Part shown: positions 1 to 6,922 of the stretch, piece after piece
Layout of the letters: every line of letters starts with the position of its first letter
How positions within the stretch are numbered: position 1 is the stretch's first letter
DNA from: JAKAWQ01 sp035549615
Lineage (GTDB): Bacteria > Pseudomonadota > Alphaproteobacteria > Acetobacterales > Acetobacteraceae
Assembly (NCBI GenBank): GCA_035549615.1
Contig: DASZQO010000157.1
Coordinates: 1-17,896 of the forward strand
Direction of reading: 5' to 3'
DNA: 17,896 nucleotides
Notes under the pieces: model-generated
What the model was told of the DNA's origin: nothing
Database searches by the model: none
Seen by the model: the letters and a program-made list of their open reading frames with translations, nothing else
Position numbers and translations under genes: made by a program

Positions 1-1772
1 ATGATACCGCCCGCCTTGCCGTCCACGGCGACGAAAAGCGCGGTCGCGCCGGATGCCCGCAATTCCTCGGCGATGGTTTCGAGCGAAGCGGCCGCCACCC
101 CCTCCGCCGTCATCAGCGCCGCATTGCCGAGTGCCACGCGCCGCCCCGCGATGCGTCCGCGCACGCCGGCGCCGGTCACCGATTCAAAATCGCCCGGCTC
201 ATCGAGCGCGAGACCACGCTTTTCCGCCGCCCGCAAGATCGCGCTGGCCAGCGGATGCTCGCTCGCCCGCTCAAGGCTCGCGGCAAGACGCAGCAGTTCT
301 TCCTCGGCCAGGCCTCCGGCCGGCACGATGCGCGTCACGGCCGGCCGTCCTTCGGTCAGCGTCCCGGTCTTATCGATGAGCAGCGTATCCGCCTTCTCCA
401 TCCGCTCCAGCGCTTCGGCCGAACGGATCAGCACGCCCATCCCCGCGCCCTTGCCCACCCCGACCTGGATCGACATCGGGGTCGCGAGCCCGAGAGCGCA
501 GGGGCAGGCGATGATCAGCACCGAGACCGCGGCGATGAGGCCGTAGGCGAGCGAGGGAGCCGGTCCCCAAAGCGCCCAGCCCGCAAAGGTGAGCCCGGCA
601 ACCACGATCACCGCCGGGACGAACCAGCCGGAGACACGGTCCGCGAGGCGTTGGATCGGAGCGCGCGAACGTTGTGCTTCAGAAACCATCGTGACGATGC
701 GCGCGAGCACCGTCTCCGTGCCCACTCTTTCCGCCCGCATCACCAGCGCGCCGGTACCGTTGAGCGTGCCGCCAACCAGCGCCGCCCCCGGCTCCTTGGC
801 AACCGGCATCGATTCGCCGGTCACCATCGATTCATCGACACCGCTCCGCCCCTCCAGCACCACGCCATCGACCGGGATCGCCTCGCCCGGGCGCACCCGC
901 AGCCGATCGCCCGGCGCCACCTCCGCGCTCGGAATCTCCTCCTCAGAGCCGTCCTCGCGGAGCCGCCGCGTCGTCTTCGGCGCGAGGTTGAGCAGGGCGC
1001 GGATCGCCCCGCCCGTCTCCGCGCGCGCCTTCAGCTCGAGCATCTGGCCGATCAGCACGAGGACGGTGATCATCGCAGCCGCCTCGAAATAAGTATCCAC
1101 CGTGCCGTGCTCGGAACGGAATCCAGCGGGGAAGAGCCCGGGCACGAGGGTCGCCGCGATGCTGTAGACATAAGCGGTGCCGACACCGAGCGCGATCAGC
1201 GAGAACATGTTGAGGCTCCGGTTGATGACCGAGCGCCAGCCGCGCGCGAAGAAGAACCCGCCCGCCCAGACCACGATCGGCGTCGTCAGCAGGAGCTGGA
1301 TCCCATTGGAGAGGCCTGGCCGCACCCAATGCCCGAGCGCGGGCACGTGCCCGCCCATAGCGAGCACCACCACCGGCACGGCGAGGATAAGCGCCCCCCA
1401 GAAGCGCCGCCGCATGGCGGCAAGCTCTTCGTTCTCTGCCGCTCCAGCCGCCGGCGCCACCGGCTCGAGCGCCATGCCGCAGATCGGGCAATCGCCGGGG
1501 CGGTCCTGGCGGACCTCCGGGTGCATCGGGCAGGTGTAGATCACGCCTTTGCCCGCCGCCGGCTGTGGGTCCGGCCTCGAGGTCTCCAGATAACGCTCTG
1601 GATCGGCCGCGAATTTCTCGCGGCAGCCGGCGCTGCAGAAATGGAACATGCGGCCCGCATGGGCGAATTGGTGCTTCGCCGTCGCCGGATCGACACGCAT
1701 TCCGCAGACTGGATCGCGCGCGCCGCCCGCCATCTCTCCGTGTCCGTGATGCTCCATCGCATGTTTGTCCAT
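1..1772 (-). CDS. copA: Copper-type P1B heavy-metal ATPase with YHS and heavy-metal-binding N-terminal domains (3' end outside window)
   Basis: This is an inner-membrane pump that uses ATP to export a soft metal ion, most likely Cu(I), from the cytoplasm. About 590 codons are present; related proteins run to roughly 750-830 residues, so the end of the ATP-binding domain is missing. A His-rich start is followed by a YHS-type domain (DPVCGMRVDP near residues 20-29, then FCSAGCREKF) and a zinc-ribbon-like metal-binding domain (YTCPMHPEV, then CPICGM). Next come membrane helices, the actuator TGES motif (318-321), the transmembrane metal site CPC (423-425), the phosphorylated aspartate in DKTGT (D467) and the SEHP motif (504-507). 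The ATG at 1772 has GGAGAGA just upstream. It is divergent from a csoR-family repressor across a palindromic operator, which supports copper as substrate. Silver or another soft metal is the alternative. Confidence 0.95.
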   Translation of the reverse strand, partial: MDKHAMEHHGHGEMAGGARDPVCGMRVDPATAKHQFAHAGRMFHFCSAGCREKFAADPERYLETSRPDPQPAAGKGVIYTCPMHPEVRQDRPGDCPICGMALEPVAPAAGAAENEELAAMRRRFWGALILAVPVVVLAMGGHVPALGHWVRPGLSNGIQLLLTTPIVVWAGGFFFARGWRSVINRSLNMFSLIALGVGTAYVYSIAATLVPGLFPAGFRSEHGTVDTYFEAAAMITVLVLIGQMLELKARAETGGAIRALLNLAPKTTRRLREDGSEEEIPSAEVAPGDRLRVRPGEAIPVDGVVLEGRSGVDESMVTGESMPVAKEPGAALVGGTLNGTGALVMRAERVGTETVLARIVTMVSEAQRSRAPIQRLADRVSGWFVPAVIVVAGLTFAGWALWGPAPSLAYGLIAAVSVLIIACPCALGLATPMSIQVGVGKGAGMGVLIRSAEALERMEKADTLLIDKTGTLTEGRPAVTRIVPAGGLAEEELLRLAASLERASEHPLASAILRAAEKRGLALDEPGDFESVTGAGVRGRIAGRRVALGNAALMTAEGVAAASLETIAEELRASGATALFVAVDGKAGGI

Positions 1773-1813
1773 CGCTCTCTCCGCGTCCCCTCCAGCATCC
1801 CCTTGCGGCGCCC

Positions 1814-1842
1814 TTGTCCTGGAGGTGGACATCGGTCTATGT
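1814..1842 (+). promoter_or_regulatory. Candidate csoR promoter, overlapping a divergent copA promoter
   Basis: On the plus strand TTGTCC (1814-1819) and CTATGT (1837-1842) are separated by 17 bp, a reasonable sigma-70-like pair. The palindrome begins just downstream, where it could block RNA polymerase. On the minus strand TTGATA (1865-1860) with TACATA (1843-1838) at 16-bp spacing could drive copA, with the palindrome inside the spacer. The hexamers are imperfect, so this is a candidate only. Confidence 0.35.
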
Positions 1843-1845
1843 ACT

Positions 1846-1862
1846 ATACCATGGTATGGTAT
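1846..1862. promoter_or_regulatory. Probable CsoR operator between copA and csoR
   Basis: The sequence ATACCATGGTAT at 1846-1857 is a perfect 12-bp palindrome. A second GGTAT follows directly at 1858-1862, so ATACC pairs with GGTAT in two registers. It lies in the short gap between the copper ATPase and the csoR-family gene and overlaps the likely promoters of both. CsoR-family repressors are known to bind ATACC/GGTAT-like inverted repeats. The assignment rests on position and symmetry; no binding is shown. Confidence 0.6.
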
Positions 1863-1881
1863 CAAGAGAGGCAAGATCCCC

Positions 1882-2157
1882 ATGAACGGCGCGACACGGG
1901 AAGCCGTCGCAACACGGCTCAAACGGATCGAAGGCCAGGTCGGCGGATTGCTCCGCATGGTTGAGGAAGACCGCTATTGCGTCGATGTGCTGACGCAGAT
2001 CGCCGCGGTGCGCGCGGCCCTCCACAAGGTGGAGGAGCAGATCCTGCGCGATCATGTCGGCCACTGCGTCGCCGCCGCGTTCGCTTCGGGTGACACTGAG
2101 GATCAGCGCCGGAAGGTCGAGGAACTGGTCGAGACGATCGGCCGGATCACCCGTTAG
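1882..2157 (+). CDS. csoR: CsoR/FrmR-family metal-sensing transcriptional repressor
   Basis: The product is a 91-residue all-helical repressor of the CsoR/RcnR/FrmR family. These proteins bind DNA as tetramers and release it when a Cys/His site takes up metal. The family signature is visible: RLKRIEGQVGGLLRM at residues 12-26, then C33 in YCVDVLTQI, then H58 and C62 in DHVGHC. The Cys-His-Cys set matches the Cu(I) ligands of CsoR (C36, H61 and C65 in Mycobacterium tuberculosis). It is divergent from the copper ATPase, with a palindrome in the shared promoter, so it most likely represses both itself and the pump until copper rises. The start follows a weak GAGAGG sequence. A formaldehyde-sensing FrmR role is the alternative, but the neighbouring pump argues for copper. 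Confidence 0.93.
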   Translation: MNGATREAVATRLKRIEGQVGGLLRMVEEDRYCVDVLTQIAAVRAALHKVEEQILRDHVGHCVAAAFASGDTEDQRRKVEELVETIGRITR

Positions 2158-2175
2158 ATACGGAGGCTATGCAGG

Positions 2176-2736
2176 TCACCCCGCCTTGCGCAGCGCGAGC
2201 CCGAACGAAAGCCAGCTCACCCCCTGCACCAGCAGCTCGACCGCGATCAGCGTCCCGAGCACCCAGAGCCCGGACCAGGGCAAGGAAGCATAGAGCAGGG
2301 CAGCGACGATCAGGCTGATGATGCCGCTCGCCACCAGCCATCCCCAGCTCGGCATCTCGCGGTGGCTGAAGCCGATCACGATCCGGACGATGCCGCCGAC
2401 AACCAGCGCCGCAACCACCAGAATGGTCAGCACCAACGCGCCCTTGAGCGGCTCGCTCATGATGAGCAGCCCGGCGATGATCGAGAGCGCCCCGCAGAGC
2501 AGGCTGAGGAGCAGGCTTCGCCATCCCCGCATCATGAAGCCATGGACGATCTGGAACACCCCGCCCACGAGCAGCATCGCGCCCACGAAGATCGTTCCCG
2601 CAATGGTTACGGAGACCACGTCGAGCCAGGCGATCACCCCGAGCGCGATCAGCGCGATGCCGAGTGCGACGAACCATCCCCATTTCCCGGAGAACTCGGC
2701 GCGCTGCTGGCCTGGATTGCCGATCATTTCGGACAT
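2176..2736 (-). CDS. HdeD/DUF308-family integral membrane protein
   Basis: This 186-residue inner-membrane protein has six predicted helices, at about residues 20-38, 43-66, 74-93, 98-121, 131-151 and 156-182. Gly/Ala/Leu-rich helices in a repeated pattern and short charged loops (FMMRGWRS, FSHREMPSWGW) match the HdeD family, linked to acid resistance in enteric bacteria through an unknown mechanism. I chose the ATG at 2736 because AAGGAAC lies 6 nt upstream; an in-frame start at 2817 would add a hydrophilic, unconserved stretch. The gene ends 18 bp from the convergent csoR gene, with no visible terminator between them. The family call is firm; an acid-stress role is inferred from the family name only. 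Confidence 0.88.
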   Translation of the reverse strand: MSEMIGNPGQQRAEFSGKWGWFVALGIALIALGVIAWLDVVSVTIAGTIFVGAMLLVGGVFQIVHGFMMRGWRSLLLSLLCGALSIIAGLLIMSEPLKGALVLTILVVAALVVGGIVRIVIGFSHREMPSWGWLVASGIISLIVAALLYASLPWSGLWVLGTLIAVELLVQGVSWLSFGLALRKAG

Positions 2737-2922
2737 GTTGTTGTTCCTTTCGGTCGTGGCGGATAGCGAGCCGAAACGCAAATGAAAGGTTTTGCGGGGA
2801 GCCCCCGGCCGCGTCAAGAACGGCGCGATGCCTCATCGCTCATCGCGTCCGCCTATCATCGGGCATTCATCATCGGGGGGCCGGCTTGCGTGCCGCGGGC
2901 GGCGGGGCAAGGCTCGGCCCCC

Positions 2923-3984
2923 ATGCACGCATCCCCCCTCATCTATCGCCGTCAGATCGAGACCATCCTGCTCGGCTGGGGCGCCCGCATCGAAGCGGCG
3001 GCAGCAACGGCCGATGTCCTGCTCTATGCCGGACTATCCGGCATCGATAGCCACGGCATCTCGATGCTCACCGAGTATGATTCGCGCCGCCGCAATGGCT
3101 GGCTTGATCTCAAGGCCAAGCCCCGCGTCATCAGCGAGACCCCGGCGTCGGTGCTGATCGATGGCGGCGGCGGCCTTGGTCATTGGCCGGGCTCGCTCGC
3201 CATGAGCGAGGCGATCGCGCGGGCGAAGACTGTCGGCCTCGCTGCCGCCTCGGTGCGCAACTCCGCCCATTTCGGTGCCTGCGGCTATTACACGAAGATG
3301 GCGGCGGAGGCCGGGCTCATTGGCATCGCCACCACCAGCGCCATGATGATCCGGGTGGCGCCGACCTTCGGCGCGGAGGCGAAGCTCGGCACCGATCCCT
3401 TCTCCTTCGCCGCGCCGGGGGAAGAGGGCAAGCCCTTCCTGCTCGACATGGCAACCACCACCGTCGCTTTCGGCAAGGTCCGCAACAGGCACAATGAGAC
3501 TCTTCCCTGCCCGCCGGGCTGGATCCTCGATTCCGCCGGCCGGCCGAGCACGGATCCGGCGGATGTCGTGGAGCGCGGCGGCCTTCTCACCCCGCTCGGC
3601 GGCAGCGCCGAGAATGCGAGCTACAAGGGCTACGGGCTCGCCGCGATGGTCAATATTCTCTCGGCCTGCCTCGCGGGTGCGGCGCTGATCACCGATCCCG
3701 CGCGCGCCACGCGCCCGGGCGGGCCGGAGATTGGTCATTTCTTTCTTGCCCTTGACCCCAAACTCTTCCGCGATCCCGCCGAGTTCCGCGCCGATGTCGC
3801 CGCCTTCTGCGATTCGCTCCGCGCCACGCGCCCGCTCGACCCCGCGACACCCGTTCTCGTCGCCGGCGATCCGGAGCGTGCCGCCGCCGAACGCCGCGCC
3901 AAGGAGGGCATCCCGATTCCACCCGGCCTTGCCGCCCGCCTTCAGGAGATTGCCCGGGAGGTCGATGTCCCCTGGCTTTTGTGA
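2923..3984 (+). CDS. Ldh2/YlbC-type malate/L-lactate dehydrogenase family oxidoreductase
   Basis: The product is a 353-residue cytosolic NAD(P)-dependent oxidoreductase of the Ldh2 (AllD/DlgD/DpkA) superfamily, which interconverts 2-hydroxy- or 2-amino acids with 2-oxo acids or cyclic imines. Visible family marks are DSHGISML with the conserved histidine H44, NSAHFGACGYY with H116 near the active site, GTDPFSFAAP (157-166), LLDMATTT (173-180) and YKGYGLAAMVN (234-244). It ends in the usual PGDPE-like segment (AGDPERAAAERR). Its length fits the family (330-360). I preferred the ATG at 2923 to one at 2782 because the extra N-terminal residues look like translated intergenic sequence. The substrate cannot be read from the sequence; malate, lactate, ureidoglycolate, diketogulonate and piperideine-2-carboxylate are all family options. 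It sits 86 bp before a PLP decarboxylase in the same direction, so co-transcription is likely. Confidence 0.88.
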   Translation: MHASPLIYRRQIETILLGWGARIEAAAATADVLLYAGLSGIDSHGISMLTEYDSRRRNGWLDLKAKPRVISETPASVLIDGGGGLGHWPGSLAMSEAIARAKTVGLAAASVRNSAHFGACGYYTKMAAEAGLIGIATTSAMMIRVAPTFGAEAKLGTDPFSFAAPGEEGKPFLLDMATTTVAFGKVRNRHNETLPCPPGWILDSAGRPSTDPADVVERGGLLTPLGGSAENASYKGYGLAAMVNILSACLAGAALITDPARATRPGGPEIGHFFLALDPKLFRDPAEFRADVAAFCDSLRATRPLDPATPVLVAGDPERAAAERRAKEGIPIPPGLAARLQEIAREVDVPWLL

Positions 3985-4070
3985 GCGCTCTCGATGCGTC
4001 TGTCGCAACGGACCGCGAGTTCTGCTAGCGAGGGCGCGTCGTTTGTCTGGCACCCTCTGAAGGGATGGAA

Positions 4071-5528
4071 ATGGGAAAAGGCCGGGCGGGACTTGATCCG
4101 CAGAACTGGGACGAGCTGCGGGCCCTCGGCCATCGCATGCTCGATGACGCCTTTGATTATCTTGAACATGCAAGGGACCGCCCGGTCTGGCAGAAAATGC
4201 CGGACGAGCTTCGCGCGGAGCTTGCCCAACCCCTTCCTCACGCGCCGGAAAGCCCTGATCGCGCCTATGAAGATTTCCGCCGCCTCGTCCTTCCCTATGC
4301 CACCGGCAACACCCATCCGCGCTTCATGGGCTGGGTACATGGTGGCGGCACACCCATCGGCATGCTGGCGGAGATGCTCGCCGGCGCCCTCAACGCCAAT
4401 CTCGGCGGCCGAGATCATGCGCCGATCGAGGTCGAGCGCCAGGTCATCCGCTGGGCCGCCGAAATGCTCGGCCTGCCGCGGGAAAGCTCGGGCATCCTGG
4501 TCACCGGCACCTCGATTGCCAACCTGATCGGCCTGCTCGTCGCCCGTGCCGCTACGCTTGGCGCCGCCTCGCGTCGCAGCGGCATCGGCGGTGCGCGCCT
4601 CACGGCCTATGCGTCCGCCGCCGCCCATAGCTGCATCCCGCAGGCGCTCGATATCGCCGGAATCGGCTCCGAGCAGCTGCGGCTGATCCGCTGCGATGGC
4701 AATGGCCGCCTTGACATCACGGCCCTCGAAGCCGCGATCGCCGAGGACCGGGCAGCAGGCAACCGGCCCTTCTTCGTCGTCGGCACGGCCGGCACGGTCG
4801 ATATCGGCGCGGTGGACGATCTCACCCGCCTCGCCAGGCTCTGTAGACAGGAAGGGCTCTGGTTTCATGTCGATGGCGCCTTCGGCGCGATGCTGGCGCT
4901 TTCCGAAAAGCTTCGCCCGCTGATCGCGGGGATCGAGCAGGCCGATTCGGTCGCCTTCGATTTCCACAAATGGGCGCAGGTTCCCTATGACGCCGGCTGC
5001 ATCCTCGTGCGTGACGCGGTCCGCCACCGTGCCGCCTTCGCCCAGTCGGCTGCCTATCTGCGCCGCGATTCGCGCGGTCTCGCCGGCGGCCATCCGTGGC
5101 CGTGCGATTTCGGCCCCGATCTTTCGCGCGGCTTCCGCGCGCTCAAGGTCTGGCTCACGATCAAGGTGTTCGGCGCTGAACGGCTCGGTGCGGTGGTCGA
5201 GACGAGCTGCGCCCTTGCGGCCCGTCTCGCCGACCGGGTCGCGGCCGAGCCGGAGCTCGAGCTGCTTGCGCCCGTCGCGCTCAATATCGTCTGCTTCCGC
5301 TATGCCGGCGGCCGCGCCGATGCCGGCTGGGACCTCGACGCGCTGAATACCGCCATTGTCGCCGATCTTCAGGAGGCCGGCATCGCCGCCCCGTCCACCA
5401 CCACGATCGGCGGCAGGCTCGCGATCCGGGCCGCCCTCGTCAATCACAGGACGGAGGAAGGAGATATCGCGGCGCTGATCGAATCCGTACTCAGGATCGG
5501 CCGGGCGCGAAGCATGGAAGCCGCCTGA
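4071..5528 (+). CDS. Group II PLP-dependent amino acid decarboxylase
   Basis: This cytosolic enzyme of about 485 residues belongs to the aromatic-amino-acid/glutamate decarboxylase fold, which removes CO2 from an L-amino acid using pyridoxal phosphate. Counting from an ATG at 4065, the Schiff-base lysine is K302 in DFHKWAQVPYDAGC. The aspartate that pairs with the PLP nitrogen is D270 in FHVDGAFG, and the stacking histidine is H188 in AAHSCIPQALD. FMGWVHGGG and LVTGTSIANLIGL are typical of the family. The start is set by the Shine-Dalgarno sequence: GAAGGG at 4059-4064 abuts the ATG at 4065 but lies 6 nt before the ATG at 4071, which I therefore chose. The substrate is unknown: tryptophan, tyrosine, DOPA or an acidic amino acid are all possible. 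It probably forms an operon with the upstream Ldh2-type gene. Confidence 0.9.
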   Translation: MGKGRAGLDPQNWDELRALGHRMLDDAFDYLEHARDRPVWQKMPDELRAELAQPLPHAPESPDRAYEDFRRLVLPYATGNTHPRFMGWVHGGGTPIGMLAEMLAGALNANLGGRDHAPIEVERQVIRWAAEMLGLPRESSGILVTGTSIANLIGLLVARAATLGAASRRSGIGGARLTAYASAAAHSCIPQALDIAGIGSEQLRLIRCDGNGRLDITALEAAIAEDRAAGNRPFFVVGTAGTVDIGAVDDLTRLARLCRQEGLWFHVDGAFGAMLALSEKLRPLIAGIEQADSVAFDFHKWAQVPYDAGCILVRDAVRHRAAFAQSAAYLRRDSRGLAGGHPWPCDFGPDLSRGFRALKVWLTIKVFGAERLGAVVETSCALAARLADRVAAEPELELLAPVALNIVCFRYAGGRADAGWDLDALNTAIVADLQEAGIAAPSTTTIGGRLAIRAALVNHRTEEGDIAALIESVLRIGRARSMEAA

Positions 5529-5545
5529 CGCGCGGAGCACGGCCC

Positions 5546-5580
5546 AAAGAAAACCCTGCCGGGCGAGACCCGGCAGGGTT
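5546..5580 (-). terminator. Rho-independent terminator, T-tract on the minus strand
   Basis: AACCCTGCCGGG (5552-5563) pairs perfectly with CCCGGCAGGGTT (5569-5580) around the 5-nt loop CGAGA. Read on the minus strand, the 12-bp stem runs into TTTTCTTT (5553-5546), the usual run of U. On the plus strand only TTAA follows, so the minus direction is the better reading, although the stem may also slow transcripts leaving the decarboxylase gene. It lies 200 bp beyond the anmK stop codon. Confidence 0.85.
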
Positions 5581-5706
5581 AAGTCAACAGGGAGGCTTCA
5601 CGTCTGGGAGACGAAGGGGGTCGGAGACCCCCGGTTTCCGATCTCGCGACCGGAACCGATACAGCCCATGGCGTCATCTCACCGCCGCGCCAGGGCTGAA
5701 GCTCGC
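5546..5706 (-). ncRNA. Candidate structured small RNA (or structured anmK 3' UTR)
   Basis: The gap between anmK and the decarboxylase holds a chain of hairpins ending in a strong minus-strand terminator. In minus-strand order they are: an 11-bp stem with one bulge (5688-5698 with 5662-5673); an imperfect 7-8 bp stem (5651-5657 with 5633-5640); a perfect 7-bp GGGGGTC/GACCCCC stem with a 3-nt loop (5616-5622 with 5626-5632); a 5-bp stem with loop CCC (5601-5605 with 5609-5613); a single-stranded linker containing CCTCCC (5595-5590); then the terminator. An unpaired CCTCCC resembles the anti-Shine-Dalgarno segments of several alphaproteobacterial trans-acting small RNAs. The 5' end is a guess and I found no convincing promoter. 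A 23-codon frame (5669-5598) inside it, preceded by GGTGAG, could instead mean a tiny peptide gene. Confidence 0.5.
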
Positions 5707-5780
5707 AACCAAAGGTAATGTTCACTTCTCCATTGTGCTACTGCGCAGCCAAGAAGCCGCTATACGATAAACGCATAACG

Positions 5781-6887
5781 TCAGCGTTCGTCTTGATTTC
5801 GCCGCATTTCGTCCGATCCGTCAGGCTCGGTCAGGCAGCCTCCCGTGAGCGGGCGCGGCACGCCGGTCGTGCCTGGAAAACTGAGCGGCAGCCTCGCTAA
5901 GCTGCGCGCGGCAAGGAAGCCGAAGCACTGCGCCTCCAGCGCATCGCCGTCCCATCCCACCGCCTCCACCGGGTCGACCCTTGCACCGAGAGCCCTGGTA
6001 AGCGCTACCATGAGGGCAGGGTTGCGTCGGCCGCCGCCCGCCACCAGCCAGCGCAGCGGCGGCGCAGGCAATTCCGCCATGGCGACCGCCTGGGCGGTGA
6101 AAGCGACGAGCGTGGCAGCACCGTCCTGCGGCGAGAGCGCCGCAAGCCCGCTTTCGGCGAGGCGGCCGGCGAAGGACAGCCGATCCAGCGATTTCGGCGC
6201 CCGCCGCGCGAAATAGGGATCGGCGAGCAGCCTCTCCAGCACGGCGGGATTCGCCTTTCCCTCTCGCGCGAGCGCCCCATCCTCGTCATGGCTCCGCCCC
6301 ATGGTCCGCCGCGCCCAGTCATCGAGCGGCCCATTCCCCGGCCCGGTATCGAAGGCAACCAGCTCTCCCTCTGGCCCGATCCAGGTCACGTTCGCCACGC
6401 CGCCGATATTCAGCACCGCGAGCGGCCGCGCGAGCTCCGCCGCCAGCGCGGCATGGAAGACCGGCGCGAGCGGCGCGCCCTCCCCTCCGGCCGCGACATC
6501 CGCGGCGCGGAAATCATGCACCACCGGCACGCCTGTGTACTGGGCGAGAAGGCGCGCATCGCCAATCTGCCATGTTTTCCGCTCGCCGGGGCGGTGCAGG
6601 ATTGTCTGCCCGTGCATCCCGATCACGTCCGCTGGGGCGCCCACGGCCGCCACCGCCTCCGCATGGCGTTCGGTGAGCGCCCTCTCGACCGCCTTGAGCT
6701 CCGGGTCGTCGGCCGCGAGATCCGCCGCCCGGTCGAGAATCGCCCTGAGCCTCCATCGCAGCCCGTTCTCGTAAGGCAAAGTCACGCGCGTCCCGAAACG
6801 CGCCACCCGCAGCCCGTCCGTCTCGATCCAAGCGGCATCCACCCCATCGAGCGAGGTGCCGCTCATCAGGCCGATCGCGCGCCACAT
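5781..6887 (-). CDS. anmK: Anhydro-N-acetylmuramic acid kinase
   Basis: AnmK hydrolyses the anhydro ring of 1,6-anhydro-N-acetylmuramic acid and phosphorylates it to MurNAc-6-phosphate, a cytoplasmic step in recycling murein fragments. The 368-residue length equals the family norm (about 370). The N-terminal ATP-binding motif GLMSGTSLDGVDAA is at residues 6-19, followed by GMHGQTILHRP, LNIGGVANVTW, FDTGPGNGPLDDW and the second phosphate-binding segment LVAGGGRRNPALM. The start at 6887 aligns with the family N-terminus; upstream pairing to 16S rRNA is weak. It is divergent from tyrS with 35 bp between the start codons, an arrangement seen for this pair in other proteobacteria. No murQ etherase or anhydromuropeptide permease gene is nearby, so the rest of the pathway must be elsewhere. 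Confidence 0.95.
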   Translation of the reverse strand: MWRAIGLMSGTSLDGVDAAWIETDGLRVARFGTRVTLPYENGLRWRLRAILDRAADLAADDPELKAVERALTERHAEAVAAVGAPADVIGMHGQTILHRPGERKTWQIGDARLLAQYTGVPVVHDFRAADVAAGGEGAPLAPVFHAALAAELARPLAVLNIGGVANVTWIGPEGELVAFDTGPGNGPLDDWARRTMGRSHDEDGALAREGKANPAVLERLLADPYFARRAPKSLDRLSFAGRLAESGLAALSPQDGAATLVAFTAQAVAMAELPAPPLRWLVAGGGRRNPALMVALTRALGARVDPVEAVGWDGDALEAQCFGFLAARSLARLPLSFPGTTGVPRPLTGGCLTEPDGSDEMRRNQDER

Positions 6888-6922
6888 TCCACTGATCCCG
6901 CTCTCATGCTAGCTGCGCCCGC

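Noticed and set aside
255..1964. A 569-codon plus-strand open frame across copA and into csoR
   Set aside because: It is antisense to a P1B ATPase with all catalytic motifs and overlaps csoR in the wrong frame; no recognisable protein features.
2737..2922. Longer N-termini for the HdeD-like protein (start 2817) and the Ldh2-type enzyme (start 2782)
   Set aside because: The two extensions would overlap each other in opposite directions, are hydrophilic and unlike family N-termini; the downstream starts fit the family lengths, and the HdeD-like start also has a good ribosome binding site. The 186-bp gap otherwise shows only minor GC-rich repeats.
3942..5540. A 532-codon minus-strand open frame across the PLP decarboxylase
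   Set aside because: Low-complexity charged translation antisense to a gene with complete active-site motifs.
5718..5900. A 60-codon plus-strand frame entering the anmK 3' end
   Set aside because: No ribosome binding site, no conserved features, and its second half is antisense to anmK.
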